From: Myrmaecium sp. VS I D KN 1 | Taxonomy: Eukaryota; Ascomycota; Dothideomycetes; Valsariales; Valsariaceae | Assembly (NCBI GenBank): GCA_019775845.1 | Contig: JADQAV010000032.1 | Location: 62,001-126,000 of the forward strand | DNA: 64,000 nt | Direction: 5' to 3' | Shown here: positions 20,447 through 31,547 of the stretch, in pieces | Numbering within the stretch: the first letter of the stretch is position 1 | Layout of the letters: each line of letters starts with the position of its first letter | The notes under the pieces: generated by a model | Told to the model about the DNA's origin: nothing | Seen by the model: the letters and a program-made list of their open reading frames with translations, nothing else | Database searches by the model: none | Program-made: the position numbers and the translations under genes

Positions 20447-21328
20447 ATGTCCGTCGACACCACCACCACCGAACCTCCACCTGAACCATCCACGACGGAT
20501 GCCACATCCCCATCCCCATCCACCTCCACCTCCAAGCTCCGCGACCGCATCCCCCTCGACTTCACGCACATCTACCACACCGACTTTTTCAGCAGCGCCG
20601 AGTCACGATCAGGGCCCGGCTCAACGTTACAACACACCGCCGCCATCCGCGCCCGCCTCGGGCCGCTCCTGCACCGGCACGGGGTGACGACGCTGCTCGA
20701 CCTGGCGTGCGGGGACTGACTTCCACCGGATGCGGCACGTCGTACCTAGCCAGCCCACGGGATCCGCTACATCGGCGGGTAACAGCGTGCCCGAGCTGAT
20801 CGCGCGCGGAACAACGCGCTCTACGGGGGGGAACGATGGAAGCAACGGCGACGGGGATGATCCGCCGCCGCGCCGCCGCGCCGCCGCGATTTCCACGTCC
20901 ACGTCCTCGACCTCGTCCGCGACAACCATCCAGCTGCTGCTGCTGCTGCTGCCAGGCGCCGCCGACGAACGCCCATCCTCTGCCGGGGACTGCCTGGTGC
21001 ATGCACCTGCCCGCTGGCGGAGGCGGTGGTGGCGGTGGCGGCGGTGGTGGGGAACTTCCCGGCGGCGGTGCCGTGCCCGGCGTGCCTGGCGTGCCCGCCG
21101 CCCGCCGCCCGCTGGCTGCTCGCGACCACCTTCCCCCGGCCGGGAGAACGGGGGATACGTTCGTGTGGGGGTGTGGTGGCGGCCGTTGGATCTGAGTCGC
21201 CCCCCCCCTCCTTCCGCCTGGGTGAGCCGGTGTACCTCCTGAATGAGGGCTCGGAGGAGGTGTTCGCGGGCGAGACGTATCCGGAGAAGAGCGTGGGGGG
21301 TGTGGGATTTATGGAAGATGGAGGGGTG
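20447..21328 (+). pseudogene. Decayed class I SAM-dependent methyltransferase gene
   Basis: The ATG at 20447 opens a frame with an intact N-terminus (IPLDFTHIYHTDFF) that reaches the SAM-binding motif LLDLACGD and then meets a TGA at 20717-20719. A 4-bp duplication (GACTGAC) seems to cause this. Homologous pieces continue in shifting frames: FHRMRHV, then VPELIAR, a VLDLVRDNHP piece near 20900, CLVH then PLAEAVVAV near 20990-21030, WLLATTFPRPGERG near 21110, and FRLGEPVYLLNEGSEEVF near 21215. At least four frame changes are needed with no splice signals to explain them, so this is a pseudogene rather than an intron-rich gene. The family resembles single-domain methyltransferases of about 250 aa. 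CTG and CGG slippage-prone runs lie inside it. The substrate is unknown. Confidence 0.75.
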
Positions 21329-21526
21329 GGGGAGGCGAGGGGATGGGAGCGGCTGGTTTTGCAGCGAAGAGGTGGAGTGTTTTGGATAGCGATACACAGA
21401 GGGACGGAACCAACCCCCTTCTCAGCCTTGTTTTCGTACAGTAAGACATCATCCATTCGCTTCCTAGGGCATCTCCTGCACATCTCACGCCCCTCCGCTA
21501 CATGCGCAAGGCGCAGGTCATTCCCC

Positions 21527-22387
21527 TTACTCAACAATCCAATAATCATCAACCTCATCCAACGTCCTCGTAAAGCCCCTTCCGCTCTTCCACAGCTGCT
21601 CCTCTTCCATCAGCTTCCGCAGCTCCTCAATCTCCATCAGTTCCTCTTCGTGCTCCTCCTGGTGTCCCTCTTCATGCTCCTCTTCATCCTGCTCCTGGTG
21701 CTCCTCCTCATGCTCCTCCTCAGGCTCCTCCTCATGCTCCTCCTCATGCTCCTTCCCCTCCTCCTCTCCCTTCCCCTTTCCCATACTCCCCTGCCCCTCC
21801 CCCTCCCCCTCCCCCTTCCCCTCCCTCTCCTCCCCACCAACAACACCAACGCCATCAAACCCCACATAAACCCTCCCAAGCCTCCGCGCCGCTTCACTCG
21901 CATCCCGATTCGCCTCACGCACCAACGCCTCTGCCTCCGCAACCTCAGCGATACAGCACGCGCACTGTCGCCATTGGTAGAAGAACGTTTGCTCGCTGGG
22001 GGGGTTGTGAGAGCGGGGGCAGGGGGTTGGGGGGTCGTGTTTCTTCCACTCCTCCTGCTGCTGTTGTTGTTGGGCGGCAATGGCGCAACGCCGGACCAGT
22101 CGCGCGCCGGCGGTGCAGCGGTCGCAGCGGTAGTGGAGGTGGGTGTAGCGGTAGTGGAGGTGGGTGTACATCGGGAGTGATGTTTCTCGTCCTGTGCTGT
22201 GTTGTTGGCTTTCTATTTTCCCTTTGTGGGATCCGCCCTTGTGGGACGACGGGGACTGGGCTCCCGTTGGACGATGCTCATCCTTGTGAATAGAAAGACA
22301 GAGAGGTGGTACAGGTAAAGGAGCATAGATGGCGGACTGGACTGTGTGAGTGATAGTGTCTCGAACCTGTGGATTCTGAGCGCTCAA
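21527..22387 (-). CDS. Acidic-repeat coiled-coil protein with Cys motifs
   Basis: The frame of 286 codons starts MSAQNPQVRDTITHTVQSAI; an internal Met at 22171 (MYTHLHYRYTHLHYRC) is an alternative start. Cys pairs occur as CDRC, a later Cys about 12 residues on, and CACC (WRQCACC), which could be a small metal-binding site. A helix follows, then a Gly/Glu/Lys-rich linker, then about 60 residues of EEHEEE-type repeats. The end is a conserved-looking C-terminus (LDEVDDYWIVE). The duplicated YTHLHYR comes from an 18-bp direct repeat at about 22130-22168. There is no signal peptide or membrane segment. I do not recognise the family. The Glu-rich part is repeat-driven, but the ends look constrained. 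Confidence 0.6.
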   Translation of the reverse strand: MSAQNPQVRDTITHTVQSAIYAPLPVPPLCLSIHKDEHRPTGAQSPSSHKGGSHKGKIESQQHSTGRETSLPMYTHLHYRYTHLHYRCDRCTAGARLVRRCAIAAQQQQQQEEWKKHDPPTPCPRSHNPPSEQTFFYQWRQCACCIAEVAEAEALVREANRDASEAARRLGRVYVGFDGVGVVGGEEREGKGEGEGEGQGSMGKGKGEEEGKEHEEEHEEEPEEEHEEEHQEQDEEEHEEGHQEEHEEELMEIEELRKLMEEEQLWKSGRGFTRTLDEVDDYWIVE

Positions 22388-23516
22388 CTGTGTGCTGTTA
22401 AGGTAGTGGTGGTCATCGTGGCGTCAACGGTGCTATTTATCAGATTTCTGTGACGATACAAAATAACAGTCAGGGAACCAGGGGGGAAGGAAGGCAAAAG
22501 TGAAGCCTGTGACCATATCAATCGCCGTAACATGCTCTCCATGCACGATATCCCTCGGTCTCAGGCTCACATCAACCTACCAAACAAATGCGTGATGTGG
22601 GATTCACACATTAACAACATCCGGTAATACCGACGGATGGTCCCCAGAAGAGAACCATCACAAACCGATCGCCTCACCTCATTCAAGTCCGTGATAGACC
22701 ACAAGGAAAGGAGGTCAAGCAGGAAAGAAGAAGAAAGCAAGAAGAAGTAAAGAAGATCCGAGGTGATAGCGACAGGGACTGCGTGAAAGAAAGAGGGAGA
22801 AGAAGAAGGACAATGCTGAGAAGAAGACGAAGAAAGAGAGAGACAAAAAAGGCGGGATCCCATAACGAGCATACCGCCCGCACGTCAAGCAGAGAAAAAA
22901 AAGTGAAAATGGGAAGGAGACGGAAGGAAGCCCGTTTCGCTCCCTTCATACCCCTCGATGGAGAGTAGATTGAATGAACCGGACGGGAAAGAAAGAAAAG
23001 AAAGAAGACGTACTCAGCTCGCGCACAGAAACCCACCCACTCACGCCCTTTCAAATGCACGCAAGCAACACGACGATGCGACACGCCCATCGTATACGTA
23101 GAAGAAAAGGGAAGAAAGAGAGTTCACAAATACAGACACAGATACTTTCCTGTACGTACGAGACGATGTGTTACATACAGTATATATACCAAACGCGCCC
23201 CCAGCCAGAAAAGAAGTATATAGCGCCGCCAGAACCAGGAGAGAAATAGAAAAAGAGAAAAGCAAGGAAAGATGAACGCCTAGATACAGAATATCAACAG
23301 AGATCTTCAACAACAAATCATGTGAAGAAAAAGGAAAGGAAAGGGAAAGAAAGACGGAAGAAACCTACGTAGACCAAACATGTACAAATCAAGAAGAAAG
23401 AGAGGGAGAGGGAGAGCTCCAACCGGCTGGCTCTCTCCTCCCTCCCATCTTTCCTTCTTTCCCAAAACGTGAACTTGACCAGAACATAACCCCACCCCGA
23501 CTCAACCGGACAAAAT
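22388..23516. other. Intergenic, purine-rich on plus strand
   Basis: This region of about 1.1 kb is dominated by GAAAG/GGAAAG tracts on the plus strand. It probably includes the 3' UTR of the GH76 gene on the minus strand and the promoter of the acidic-repeat gene. No further gene is supported. Confidence 0.5.
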
Positions 23517-25121
23517 CTACAGTTTCTCCGCCCCCACCATCCATCCCGCACCCGCCAGAGATCCCAGCACCAGCACGATAGTCAGGATACTCGCACCAGC
23601 CTTGTCACCCGCGGTGATCGTATCGGACTCGGTCGAAGTCGGGTCGGACGAGGACGAGCCCGACGAGCCCGCCGAAGGCTGCGACTTGCTCGTGCCGCCC
23701 GTGTTCACCGTCACCGGCGCGGCCAGGTCCTTGACCGTCATCATCATCGCCTGCACGACCGACAGGCCGCTCATCTGCTCGCCGACCCCGTCGATGCCGT
23801 CCCACGTCGTGCTGTTCCACTCGCGCCCGCAGACGGCGTTCACCGCCGCCGTCCCCGTCACGCGCGTGCTCGTGCCGCAGCACTGGCCCGCCGCACCCTG
23901 CGCCGACACCTTCAGCTTGTTGAACACGTTGTCCCACTGATGGCGGGCGAGCTGCGCGGCCAGCACCAGCCAGCGGACCGTCAGCGCCTTGAAGGCCGGC
24001 TGGTCGTTGTCGCAGGTGCCGTACGGCTCGCAGGCCACCTCGACCAGGATGTTGGGTCCCATGCTGGTGGGGAAAAACGTCTCCAGCGTCGTGTTCATCA
24101 GTCCGTCGAGGCGCGTCTTCCACATGGCGCTCGCGGTCGCGTTGGTCGTGCTGGCGTTGTTCGAGCTCGTGGTCATGTTGTACAGGAAGGCGGTGCCGGA
24201 GAGGAAGGTTCCGTAGTTATACGTCCACTGCGTGTGGTCGGCATCGGAGCAGTTCTCCGTCGTCGACGTGCCGTCGTAGACCGACCAGGTGGCCTGGTCC
24301 ATCAGGGGGCTGGTGTCATCGATCCAGTCCCAGATCTTCTCCGCCCATTCGGCGTAGGTGGTGTTGCCGGTGTAGTAGGCGAGCCGCGCCGCGAGCTGGA
24401 AGAGACCGCCGTTGGAGATGATGTTCTTGTAATCGTATCCGACGTTGAAGGTGTAGATTCTGCGGAGGGAAAGGATGATGAGTGAGCATACTGCGCCGTC
24501 GCTGCGCACGCCACGGAGATCCGCGACCAGGGAGGGTTTACGTACTGCCATCTCAAGCCGCCACCGCACACGGAGGTGTCCCATCGGCTAACCTGTTCGT
24601 TGAAGACGGCCTGTGCAAGGCCGACCCAACTGACGTCGTCGTCGTCCGGGTCCTCGAATTTCAGCTCGGCGGCGGTCATCGCGGTGAAGGCCCACATGAC
24701 CTGGTCATCGTTTCCGAGCGACTTGGTCTGGTTGGCGGGCATGAAGTCCTTGTCATCGCCGATCTGGTGGATGATGGCCTGCTTGGTGATGTTGTTGTAG
24801 GTGGTGTCGCCCGTGTAGTACCAGTACTCGATCAATTCGCCGAAGAAAGCTGTGAAGAAGAGAGCGGCCAGTCAGTCTGGCGGGGCGGACGGAGACGGGA
24901 GAAGGTGAAGACATACAGCCTGCTTCCCACCAGTAGTACGGCGACGGCAGGTTACCGGGGACGTCGCCGGTGTTGTTGCCGGTGTACCACTTCACCATGG
25001 CGTAGGCCAGAGTGGCCGAAGCCTCCTTGATAGACGACTCATCGGTGATGTCGAGGGAGACGGCGGAGACGGCGGAGGAGAGGGAAACGAGCGGCAGCAG
25101 TAAGCGAGAGAGGAATCTCAT
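23517..25121 (-). CDS. GPI-anchored GH76 protein, Dfg5/Dcw1 type
   Basis: Three exons on the minus strand, 25121-24917, 24849-24546 and 24459-23517, give 1452 nt and 483 aa with phases 1 and 2. Residues 1-20 are a signal peptide (MRFLSRLLLPLVSLSSAVSA). The GH76 fold follows, with the family hallmarks YYWWEAG, EYWYYTGD, the catalytic Asp pair in GNDDQVMW (D116-D117), GGLRWQ and YKNIISNGGLFQLAARLA. Several N-glycosylation sites are present. The C-terminus is a Ser/Thr/Gly stretch followed by a hydrophobic tail (ILTIVLVLGSLAGAGWMVG), a GPI-attachment signal. Members of this family (Dfg5, Dcw1) are thought to transfer GPI-anchored mannoproteins to the wall glucan and are needed for wall growth. 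The length agrees with the family. Confidence 0.95.
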
Positions 25122-27290
25122 GATGGAGAGATGTGAGCGACTGTAAGGGGGAAAAGGGGGAGGGGGAGGGGAGGGAGAGGAGAATGATGGCGGAAAAGGG
25201 ACAGACGAAAGATGATGATGTTGGATGGATGTCTGGACGAATGAGTGAATGAATGGATGGAGGGATGGGATGAATGGTGGTTCTCTCGGTGTACGGAGGC
25301 ACGGAGAGGAGCGTGGGAATGAATGGCCGGGTCGCGGTGGGCCCTGGTCTGGTCGCAGCGTAGGAGTTGCTTTGTGGTGCCCTGGCCTGGGGAGGTGGAT
25401 GGCGGATGGGGACGAACACGATGGGGACGCACACGCACACCCGCCCCCGGCCCATACCCAAACAGACGACGCGACGCAAAAAGGATCGCCGACCCAGCCG
25501 GGAATACGAGGCTGAACTGTATTGGGTATGGTTGTCTCGTATTCTACATAACATCATCTTCGAATCTCCACCTGAATAATACTTGTCTTGTCGCTTTTCT
25601 CTCTCTTCCGCTAGGAAGCGACTTGGAGCGCTTTTCCTTGTCAATTATGCACCTAGAGAATAGCCAGCCTATTCTCACGTTCAAGCCAGGAAAAGACGAA
25701 GAAGCAGATATACTATCACTCCTATACGTACGGAAATAAAAAAACTCCTAACACAGCAAAGAAAGGACCAAGCCAGAAGTACATAAGCCAGATCCTTTCA
25801 ATACAGTACAGTAATGACGCCACACACGTACGGCTGAGCTGGGCTGGGGCTGGTTCTCCACAAGTAATCAGCCGCCAGAAACGCCCCCCAGGCACACACC
25901 CGACACGAACCAAACCTGCCCCATTACCCGGCGCGTCGCGTCGCAAAGTGCCTCTTTCGAAGAAGAAGAAGAAGAAGGAGAAGAATTCAGCCCCACGGAT
26001 CCTCATTTCACATTCACACATCCTGCTTGCACATCCCCCCCGCCTTTTATGATCAGCGAGTAGGGAGTTTGTATGTAAGCAAGTCTGAAACCCACTGCGA
26101 CCGCACTCCTCTTTCTCCCTTCGCCTCCAGCACTGCCTTCAGGATCTGCGTGTGGATGCCGACGAGACGATCGCATGCCTGCGCGCAAAGTGATCGATTG
26201 CGAATCCGAAACGCACAAGAAGGTGATCGAGGAGAAGAGGAAGGTATAGGATGTCTGGTTCTCCGGCCATTCACAGGGTGCAGAATGCTACGGTACGGGC
26301 AGTCTGTTACGGGAAGCGGAGTACACCTCCGCTGCTCCGCCGCCGCCGGCGGGTGTCATTCCGAAGGATCTCCTACGTCACACATGAGTTCAGACGGACA
26401 GGAGTCCTCAATTCACCGCAGCAAGACAGTAGAGCAAGCAGCCTACCTCATCAAGTCGGAACAATCGTAGCATATGAACGTTGATCAACCACTCCTTTTA
26501 CCCATCTATGAAGCCTTGGTGACAGAATCGCTTTCCTATCCCATCCGAACACATACTTAAGCCTCTCCCTTCATGCTTCTGCATCACAAGCGATCCGACA
26601 AAAGCAACCCCAACAGCTTCGCGAACAGCTCCCCCCGCGCTCAATCGCCCAGAGGATGATAGCAGGGGATTACCTGTCTCGAGGTCAGCTCGGTGAAGGA
26701 GACGATCGCGCCTTTGGGGGACGAGGTGGTCGACCATCGAGAGGTTGGCGCGCGGAACGCAACGGTCGATACGGTGATGGTACTGATGATAATTCTGCGT
26801 GAGAAAGACGTCTCACTGCCACTGCCTGACATGCCGACGGCATATGCGTAGGAGTACTCCTTACGTACCTTACTCAATAATCGTTCACGATCGTTGATTA
26901 CCCCCGCCTCGCATGACTCGCGCGCATATTCCTCAGGTCTCCCCGCTCCGGTCCTGCCGGCCATCCGCAACGAGCCGAACCCCCGTCACCGCTGCCGCGG
27001 GCCCTCTATCCATCCATCGGGAAGCTGTCACTCACCGGCCCGCTAACGGGAAACTCATATCGACCACCTCCCACGCATGATGATTCAGCACGATGGATAC
27101 CTCCTGAACCGGGCGGCGCACCCCTCCCGCTTCGCTCCCTTCCTCTCCTTCTTCACCTTCACCTCCTCCTCCCTCCTCGTCTCTCCCTCTCCGCCCTCTC
27201 TTCCGCTCTCATCCTCTCCCACCTTCCACAACCTCCACTGATCCCCTCCCTCCCCACGGGAACAAACCTCCCCACCCCCTCAAAAGCAAA
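25122..27290. other. Intergenic between GH76 and alpha/beta hydrolase
   Basis: This 2.2 kb divergent region serves as promoter for the GH76 gene (minus) and the hydrolase (plus). It has C-rich runs near 27110-27290 upstream of the hydrolase. No supportable gene is present. Confidence 0.5.
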
Positions 27291-28187
27291 ATGACCGACC
27301 TCCAAACCACCACCACAGCAGACCACCGCACCCTAACCTACACCCTCTCCGGGCCCCCCACCGGTCCCATCATAATGCTCTCCAACCCCCTCGCCACGCC
27401 CCTCCAAGCCTGGGAGCCCATCCTCCCCTCCCTCCACAAAGCCGGGTACCGCATCCTCCGCTACGACCCCCTCGGGCACGGCGGCAGCAGCCCGCCCACC
27501 AACAACAACCCAAGCAGCACCACCTTCGACACCCTCGCCGCCGACGCCCACACCATCCTGCACGCCGCCGGGATCCGCCACCTGCACGCCTTCATCGGCG
27601 TCAGCCTCGGCGCCGCCACGGGCGTTTACCTCGCCGCCGCCCACCCGGATCTCATCCACACCCTCCTCCTCATCTCCACCCCCTCCTGCTCGCCCGCGCG
27701 CGCCGCCGGCCGTCCCCATCCCACCGACGACGAAAACGACATCTACACCCCCCGCATCCGCGCCGCAGCGCACGACGGGCACCTGCAGCTCCTCACCGAA
27801 GAGCTGCTGGCCCGGTGGTTCGCCGAACCCTGGCGGCGCGCGCATCCGGCCGCGCTCGACCGGCTGCGGCGGCTCATGGTCGGGACCTCCGTGCCCGGGT
27901 TCCAGGCCGCCCTGTATGCCCTGGCGGATCCGGAGTTCGATCTGCGGACGCGGGCGGGCCGGCTTGGGAGTGCGGTCGAGCGGGTGGGTTTGGTGGTGGG
28001 GGGGCGGGAGGAGGAGGAGCTGGGAAGGACGATGGATGCGCTGCGGGATTTGATTGAGGGGGGTTTCGCGGCGGAGGGGAGGGAGAGGGAGGTTCCGTTG
28101 GTGGTCCTGCCTGGGGCGGGGCATGTGGGGTTTGTGGAGCGGCCGGAGGGGTTTGTGGAGGTGGTTTTGGGGATGTTGGATGGATGA
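27291..28187 (+). CDS. Alpha/beta hydrolase
   Basis: This is an intronless 298-codon gene with a good initiation context (AAAATGACC). The fold is an alpha/beta hydrolase: an oxyanion-hole region at residues 30-40 (SNPLATPL), strand-turn RYDPLGHGGS, the nucleophile elbow GVSLG with Ser105, and a catalytic His278 in GAGHVGFVERPE. An acid is expected in the 220-250 region. Length and motif spacing fit 3-oxoadipate enol-lactonase-like and related esterases, but the substrate cannot be assigned. There is no signal peptide, so it is probably cytosolic. Codon third positions are extremely C-rich in the first half and G-rich in the second half, an unusual strand switch within one gene. Confidence 0.9.
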   Translation: MTDLQTTTTADHRTLTYTLSGPPTGPIIMLSNPLATPLQAWEPILPSLHKAGYRILRYDPLGHGGSSPPTNNNPSSTTFDTLAADAHTILHAAGIRHLHAFIGVSLGAATGVYLAAAHPDLIHTLLLISTPSCSPARAAGRPHPTDDENDIYTPRIRAAAHDGHLQLLTEELLARWFAEPWRRAHPAALDRLRRLMVGTSVPGFQAALYALADPEFDLRTRAGRLGSAVERVGLVVGGREEEELGRTMDALRDLIEGGFAAEGREREVPLVVLPGAGHVGFVERPEGFVEVVLGMLDG

Positions 28188-28623
28188 TTGAGGGGGAGGG
28201 AGAGAAGCTGTTTGGTTTTATTGTTTTATACCTCGTTGAATATTGAAGACATCGACGTGCTGAAGGGAGGTGTGAGGGTTGGATCACGACCTACTAGTAC
28301 TGACAGACGGAAGGAGTCGTTGGATGTCATATGCCCCTCTTCCCTCTTGCTGCCTTGGAGGTGAGGCTGCGGATTTGCTTGGTTTGCTTACAGGAAGAGG
28401 CCTTGAGCGCGGCCTGAGGCAGGGAAGACGGTACGGAGAGATGCTCTGTGAATGAGTCTGGTATTGAAGAACAGAAGAACAGAAACGCGTATAGATAAAT
28501 CATGTATATCTTGGTCTAAACGTAACAACATCAGCGAACCATCATCCAGAAGGAAAGAATGAAAAACCCAACACCATCCATTCAGTCGTAACACACCCAC
28601 CACAAGCAACCATCCCAGCAACC
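28188..28623. other. Convergent 3' region
   Basis: Only untranslated ends of the hydrolase (plus) and the GT25 gene (minus) are expected here. No gene is seen. Confidence 0.5.
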
Positions 28624-30053
28624 TCACGAATCATGCTTATACTCCCCCTCCCTCACCAACACGCCCCTGCCCCTCGGGATCCTCACCTCCCCAACATCCG
28701 CCTCCGTGACCAACGCCCACTCGGGCCACTGCGCGCGCACGACACGCTCTCCCTTCAACAACCCCGACAACGCCAAGCGCACCGGAAACACCAAATTATC
28801 ACTCACAGCCTTCTCCCGCACCTTTCCCGGCTTCAACGTCGAGCGATCGCTATCCCCCGCCGTATCGCCCGCGGGATGATGCACGCTGGTCAACATCGGA
28901 TACACCGCCAGACAGCTCGTGTTGCCATACTCGCGGCGCTTGCAGAAGTTCGAGATGCCGACGTCGATGGGGGCGGCGTGGGGGAGGACGGCCTGGTCGT
29001 GCAGGATGCGCTCGGCGCCGCGCAGGCTGAGGGCGTAAGACGCCAGGCAGGTGAACTTGTAGTTGTTGAAGACGAGGCGGGAGCGGTTCCCCGCGAGGGC
29101 GGAGGGGGTCAGGTCCGGGACGCGGGACCAGGCGCGTTGCGCGGGCGGGATGACGGTCGGGTCGTTGGTGTTCACCCAGTATCGCCCGTCTTCCCGGACG
29201 TGGTTCCAGATGCCGCAGTGGCCCGTGGAGAGGAAGTCCCAGGCGTCGCCGTAGGGGGAGTGGGTGGGGCGCTGGTGCGGGATGTCTTGCAGCCAGCGCA
29301 TGCCCCGGGCGACTTCGGTGAGTTGGGCGGCGAGGAAGATGTCCCAGTCGGCGTCGTCCTCGAAGATGAGGGCGGATTGGACGTTTTCCGCGATCATTCT
29401 GTAGAGAGCGCGTACGTATCAGTGACGGAGAAGAAAAGGTCACGATCTGCGTAGTGCCCACTCACTTATGATAAATATCCATATGCCCCCTCCAACACCC
29501 AATCGTCCCAGGCGGCTCATCCATATTCCACTTCTGCACGTCCCAATCAGCCATCAACCATCCCCCCCCAACCACAATCCCCAAAGAAAAAACTCACCTG
29601 CGGATACGCCCGCCCACCAACCGTCGTCCCATCCACCCCATCCACAAACTCCACCGCCAACCCGCTCAGCCGCGCGCTCAACCGGAGCGCATCCCGCTTA
29701 TCCGTCCGACTCGGCAGCGACAGGATGAAAATCTTCTGGAACCCCAACGTCGCGTTCTGGATGTCCCGCAGCTCGGGCTCCGCCTCGATGACCGGTGCCG
29801 GGCGGCGGGCGGGCGCAGAGCCCACGCCTCCGCTCACGCTCTTCTCGTCGTTGTTGAAGGAGGAGGTGAGCGTGTCTTTGTTGGTGTTCTGGACCCCGAG
29901 GCTCGCGGTCGTGCTGCTCCAGGCGGAGGAGAGGACGGCGGGCGTGGAGGGGAGGGTGTGGGTGGTGCTGCCGAGGAGGAGGAGGAAGAGGAGGGTGAGG
30001 AGCAGGGCCAGGGCGAGGATGCCGTACCGCAGGGCGGCGGGGGGGAGGAGCAT
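28624..30053 (-). CDS. Glycosyltransferase family 25 (LPS/collagen type)
   Basis: Three exons on the minus strand, 30053-29598, 29533-29466 and 29398-28624, give 1299 nt and 432 aa with junction phases 0 and 2. Residues about 9-28 are a hydrophobic signal anchor (YGILALALLLTLLFLLLLG), so it is a type II Golgi/ER protein. After a stem of about 80 residues the GT25 domain begins with IFILSLPSRTDKRDAL and FVDGVDG. It continues with GTIGCWRGHMDIY and the EDDADWD motif that should bind the metal and sugar nucleotide. Animal GT25 members are beta-galactosyltransferases; the fungal acceptor is unknown. The neighbouring nucleotide-sugar transporter could supply its donor (inference). Introns are 64 and 67 nt. 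Confidence 0.92.
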
Positions 30054-31547
30054 GGTGGTAGATGTGACTCCTAAGAAGGAGAGGAGGGGAGAGAAGAGGA
30101 AGGACCTCCTTTCTGGAGGAAGAAAGCCCAGTAGGAGTAGCAGTAGGCTTGCTGCTATACAGGCCTCCCACCAGGGTACCTAGGTAGAAAGAATGTACAC
30201 AAACCACGAACGCGGGGTCACAAAAAGAAAAGAAGAAAAAGCTATGCGGAGAAAAAAGGACGGAGGTGAGGTTCACTCACTCACGGTGGCCAACGGCTGG
30301 AACACATCTCCCTACTCCTAACTAACCTTATTTTGCCCGTGTTCAGCTATACGGAGTATTTTGGGAGACTTAACTGAACCCGGTACCAAAGAACCTTATT
30401 GATTCCCAAGGGACCGGCGCATCGCGCTAGCGCAGAGAGGGTCCAGAAGAGCCGCCGGCGATCGCGAATCGATATGGAGAGTACCAGGTAGGCGAGCCGT
30501 AGCTCCTACGGTGTATTGGCGCAGCCGGTGGTTAGGGTTGCATGATGCACGTCTTGTTGCAGGGAAGAAAACAGCCTCGGGACGGTCTTTCATTCGTGTA
30601 AACCAGGATCACACAAGCCACATGCATGGCGTAAGCTAACCACCGGCGATGGCAATACACTGTACCTGTGCACCTGTGTACTCCTACTTCCAGGTACATT
30701 GGTAAATGCCAAGAATATACAAAAGGTAACGGTGATCTCTGGATGGTTGAAGATGAAGCGTCCAAGAAGAGGAGAATGAGATGGATTGTAGCAGTACAGG
30801 GAGGATGGCCTGCACCCGTATATATACATATATAATGAGTCAGAGTCAATCGGTGGAAGGCCGATACTCCATAGGTGGAGAGTATACGGCTCTCCAGCTC
30901 CAGCTTGGTGCTACTCCTAACATTGGATGCAGATGGGACATTCCTTCCCTGATATAGCGGCAGCACGGGTATGAATGAGTGCAGTGGGGAAGGATCAGCA
31001 AGCAGTATAACAGCAAAGAAGACGAGGTAGAAGAAGAGAGCAGGAAAGAAAGAGAGGAAAGAACAAGAAGATCGATACGGAACTCGACCAGCAACTTGAA
31101 ATCAATGTGAATCAATGTACTCGGGGGTTCCTCTTTGGAATTTTTAGCCTTCCATTTGACATGATATACCTACACCTACCGAGCCAGCTCGATCAGATCA
31201 TCAGCACATCTAAAGGAATAAAAAGGAAAAAGAAAAAGGAATATGATAGATAAGAGAGAAGAAGAAAAGAACCTCCCAGAAAACGATCAATGCGTGCTGA
31301 ACACGCTCGATTCCCCGTTCCTGGTCGCCCAGCGCCAGCATGCGTGCTGATGATCAAGGAGAAGGAGAAAAGAGAATAAAAGCCAACGCCGCAAAACAAC
31401 ATACAGTATATCCAAGACGCGCCAACCATCCATAATCATAATAATCCTCAAAAGAAAGCAAAACCCTCCCTCATCTCCCCCCCTCTCCATCCCACCCCTC
31501 AACCCCAAACCCAACACCCAATCCATCATCATCACCATCACCACCCC
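30054..31547. other. Intergenic between GT25 and transporter
   Basis: About 1.5 kb separates two minus-strand genes. A GGTACCTAGGTAG stretch at about 30175-30187 repeats the palindromic motif seen in other spacers. A purine-rich tract near 31000-31100 is probably part of the transporter 3' UTR. No supportable gene is seen. Confidence 0.5.

Noticed and set aside
22683-23249. Overlapping open frames in purine-rich sequence
   Set aside because: They are low-complexity Lys/Arg or Leu/Phe shadows of GAAAG tracts, likely in the 3' UTR of the GH76 gene.
28633-29454. 273-codon open frame antisense to GT25
   Set aside because: Shadow of the third GT25 exon.
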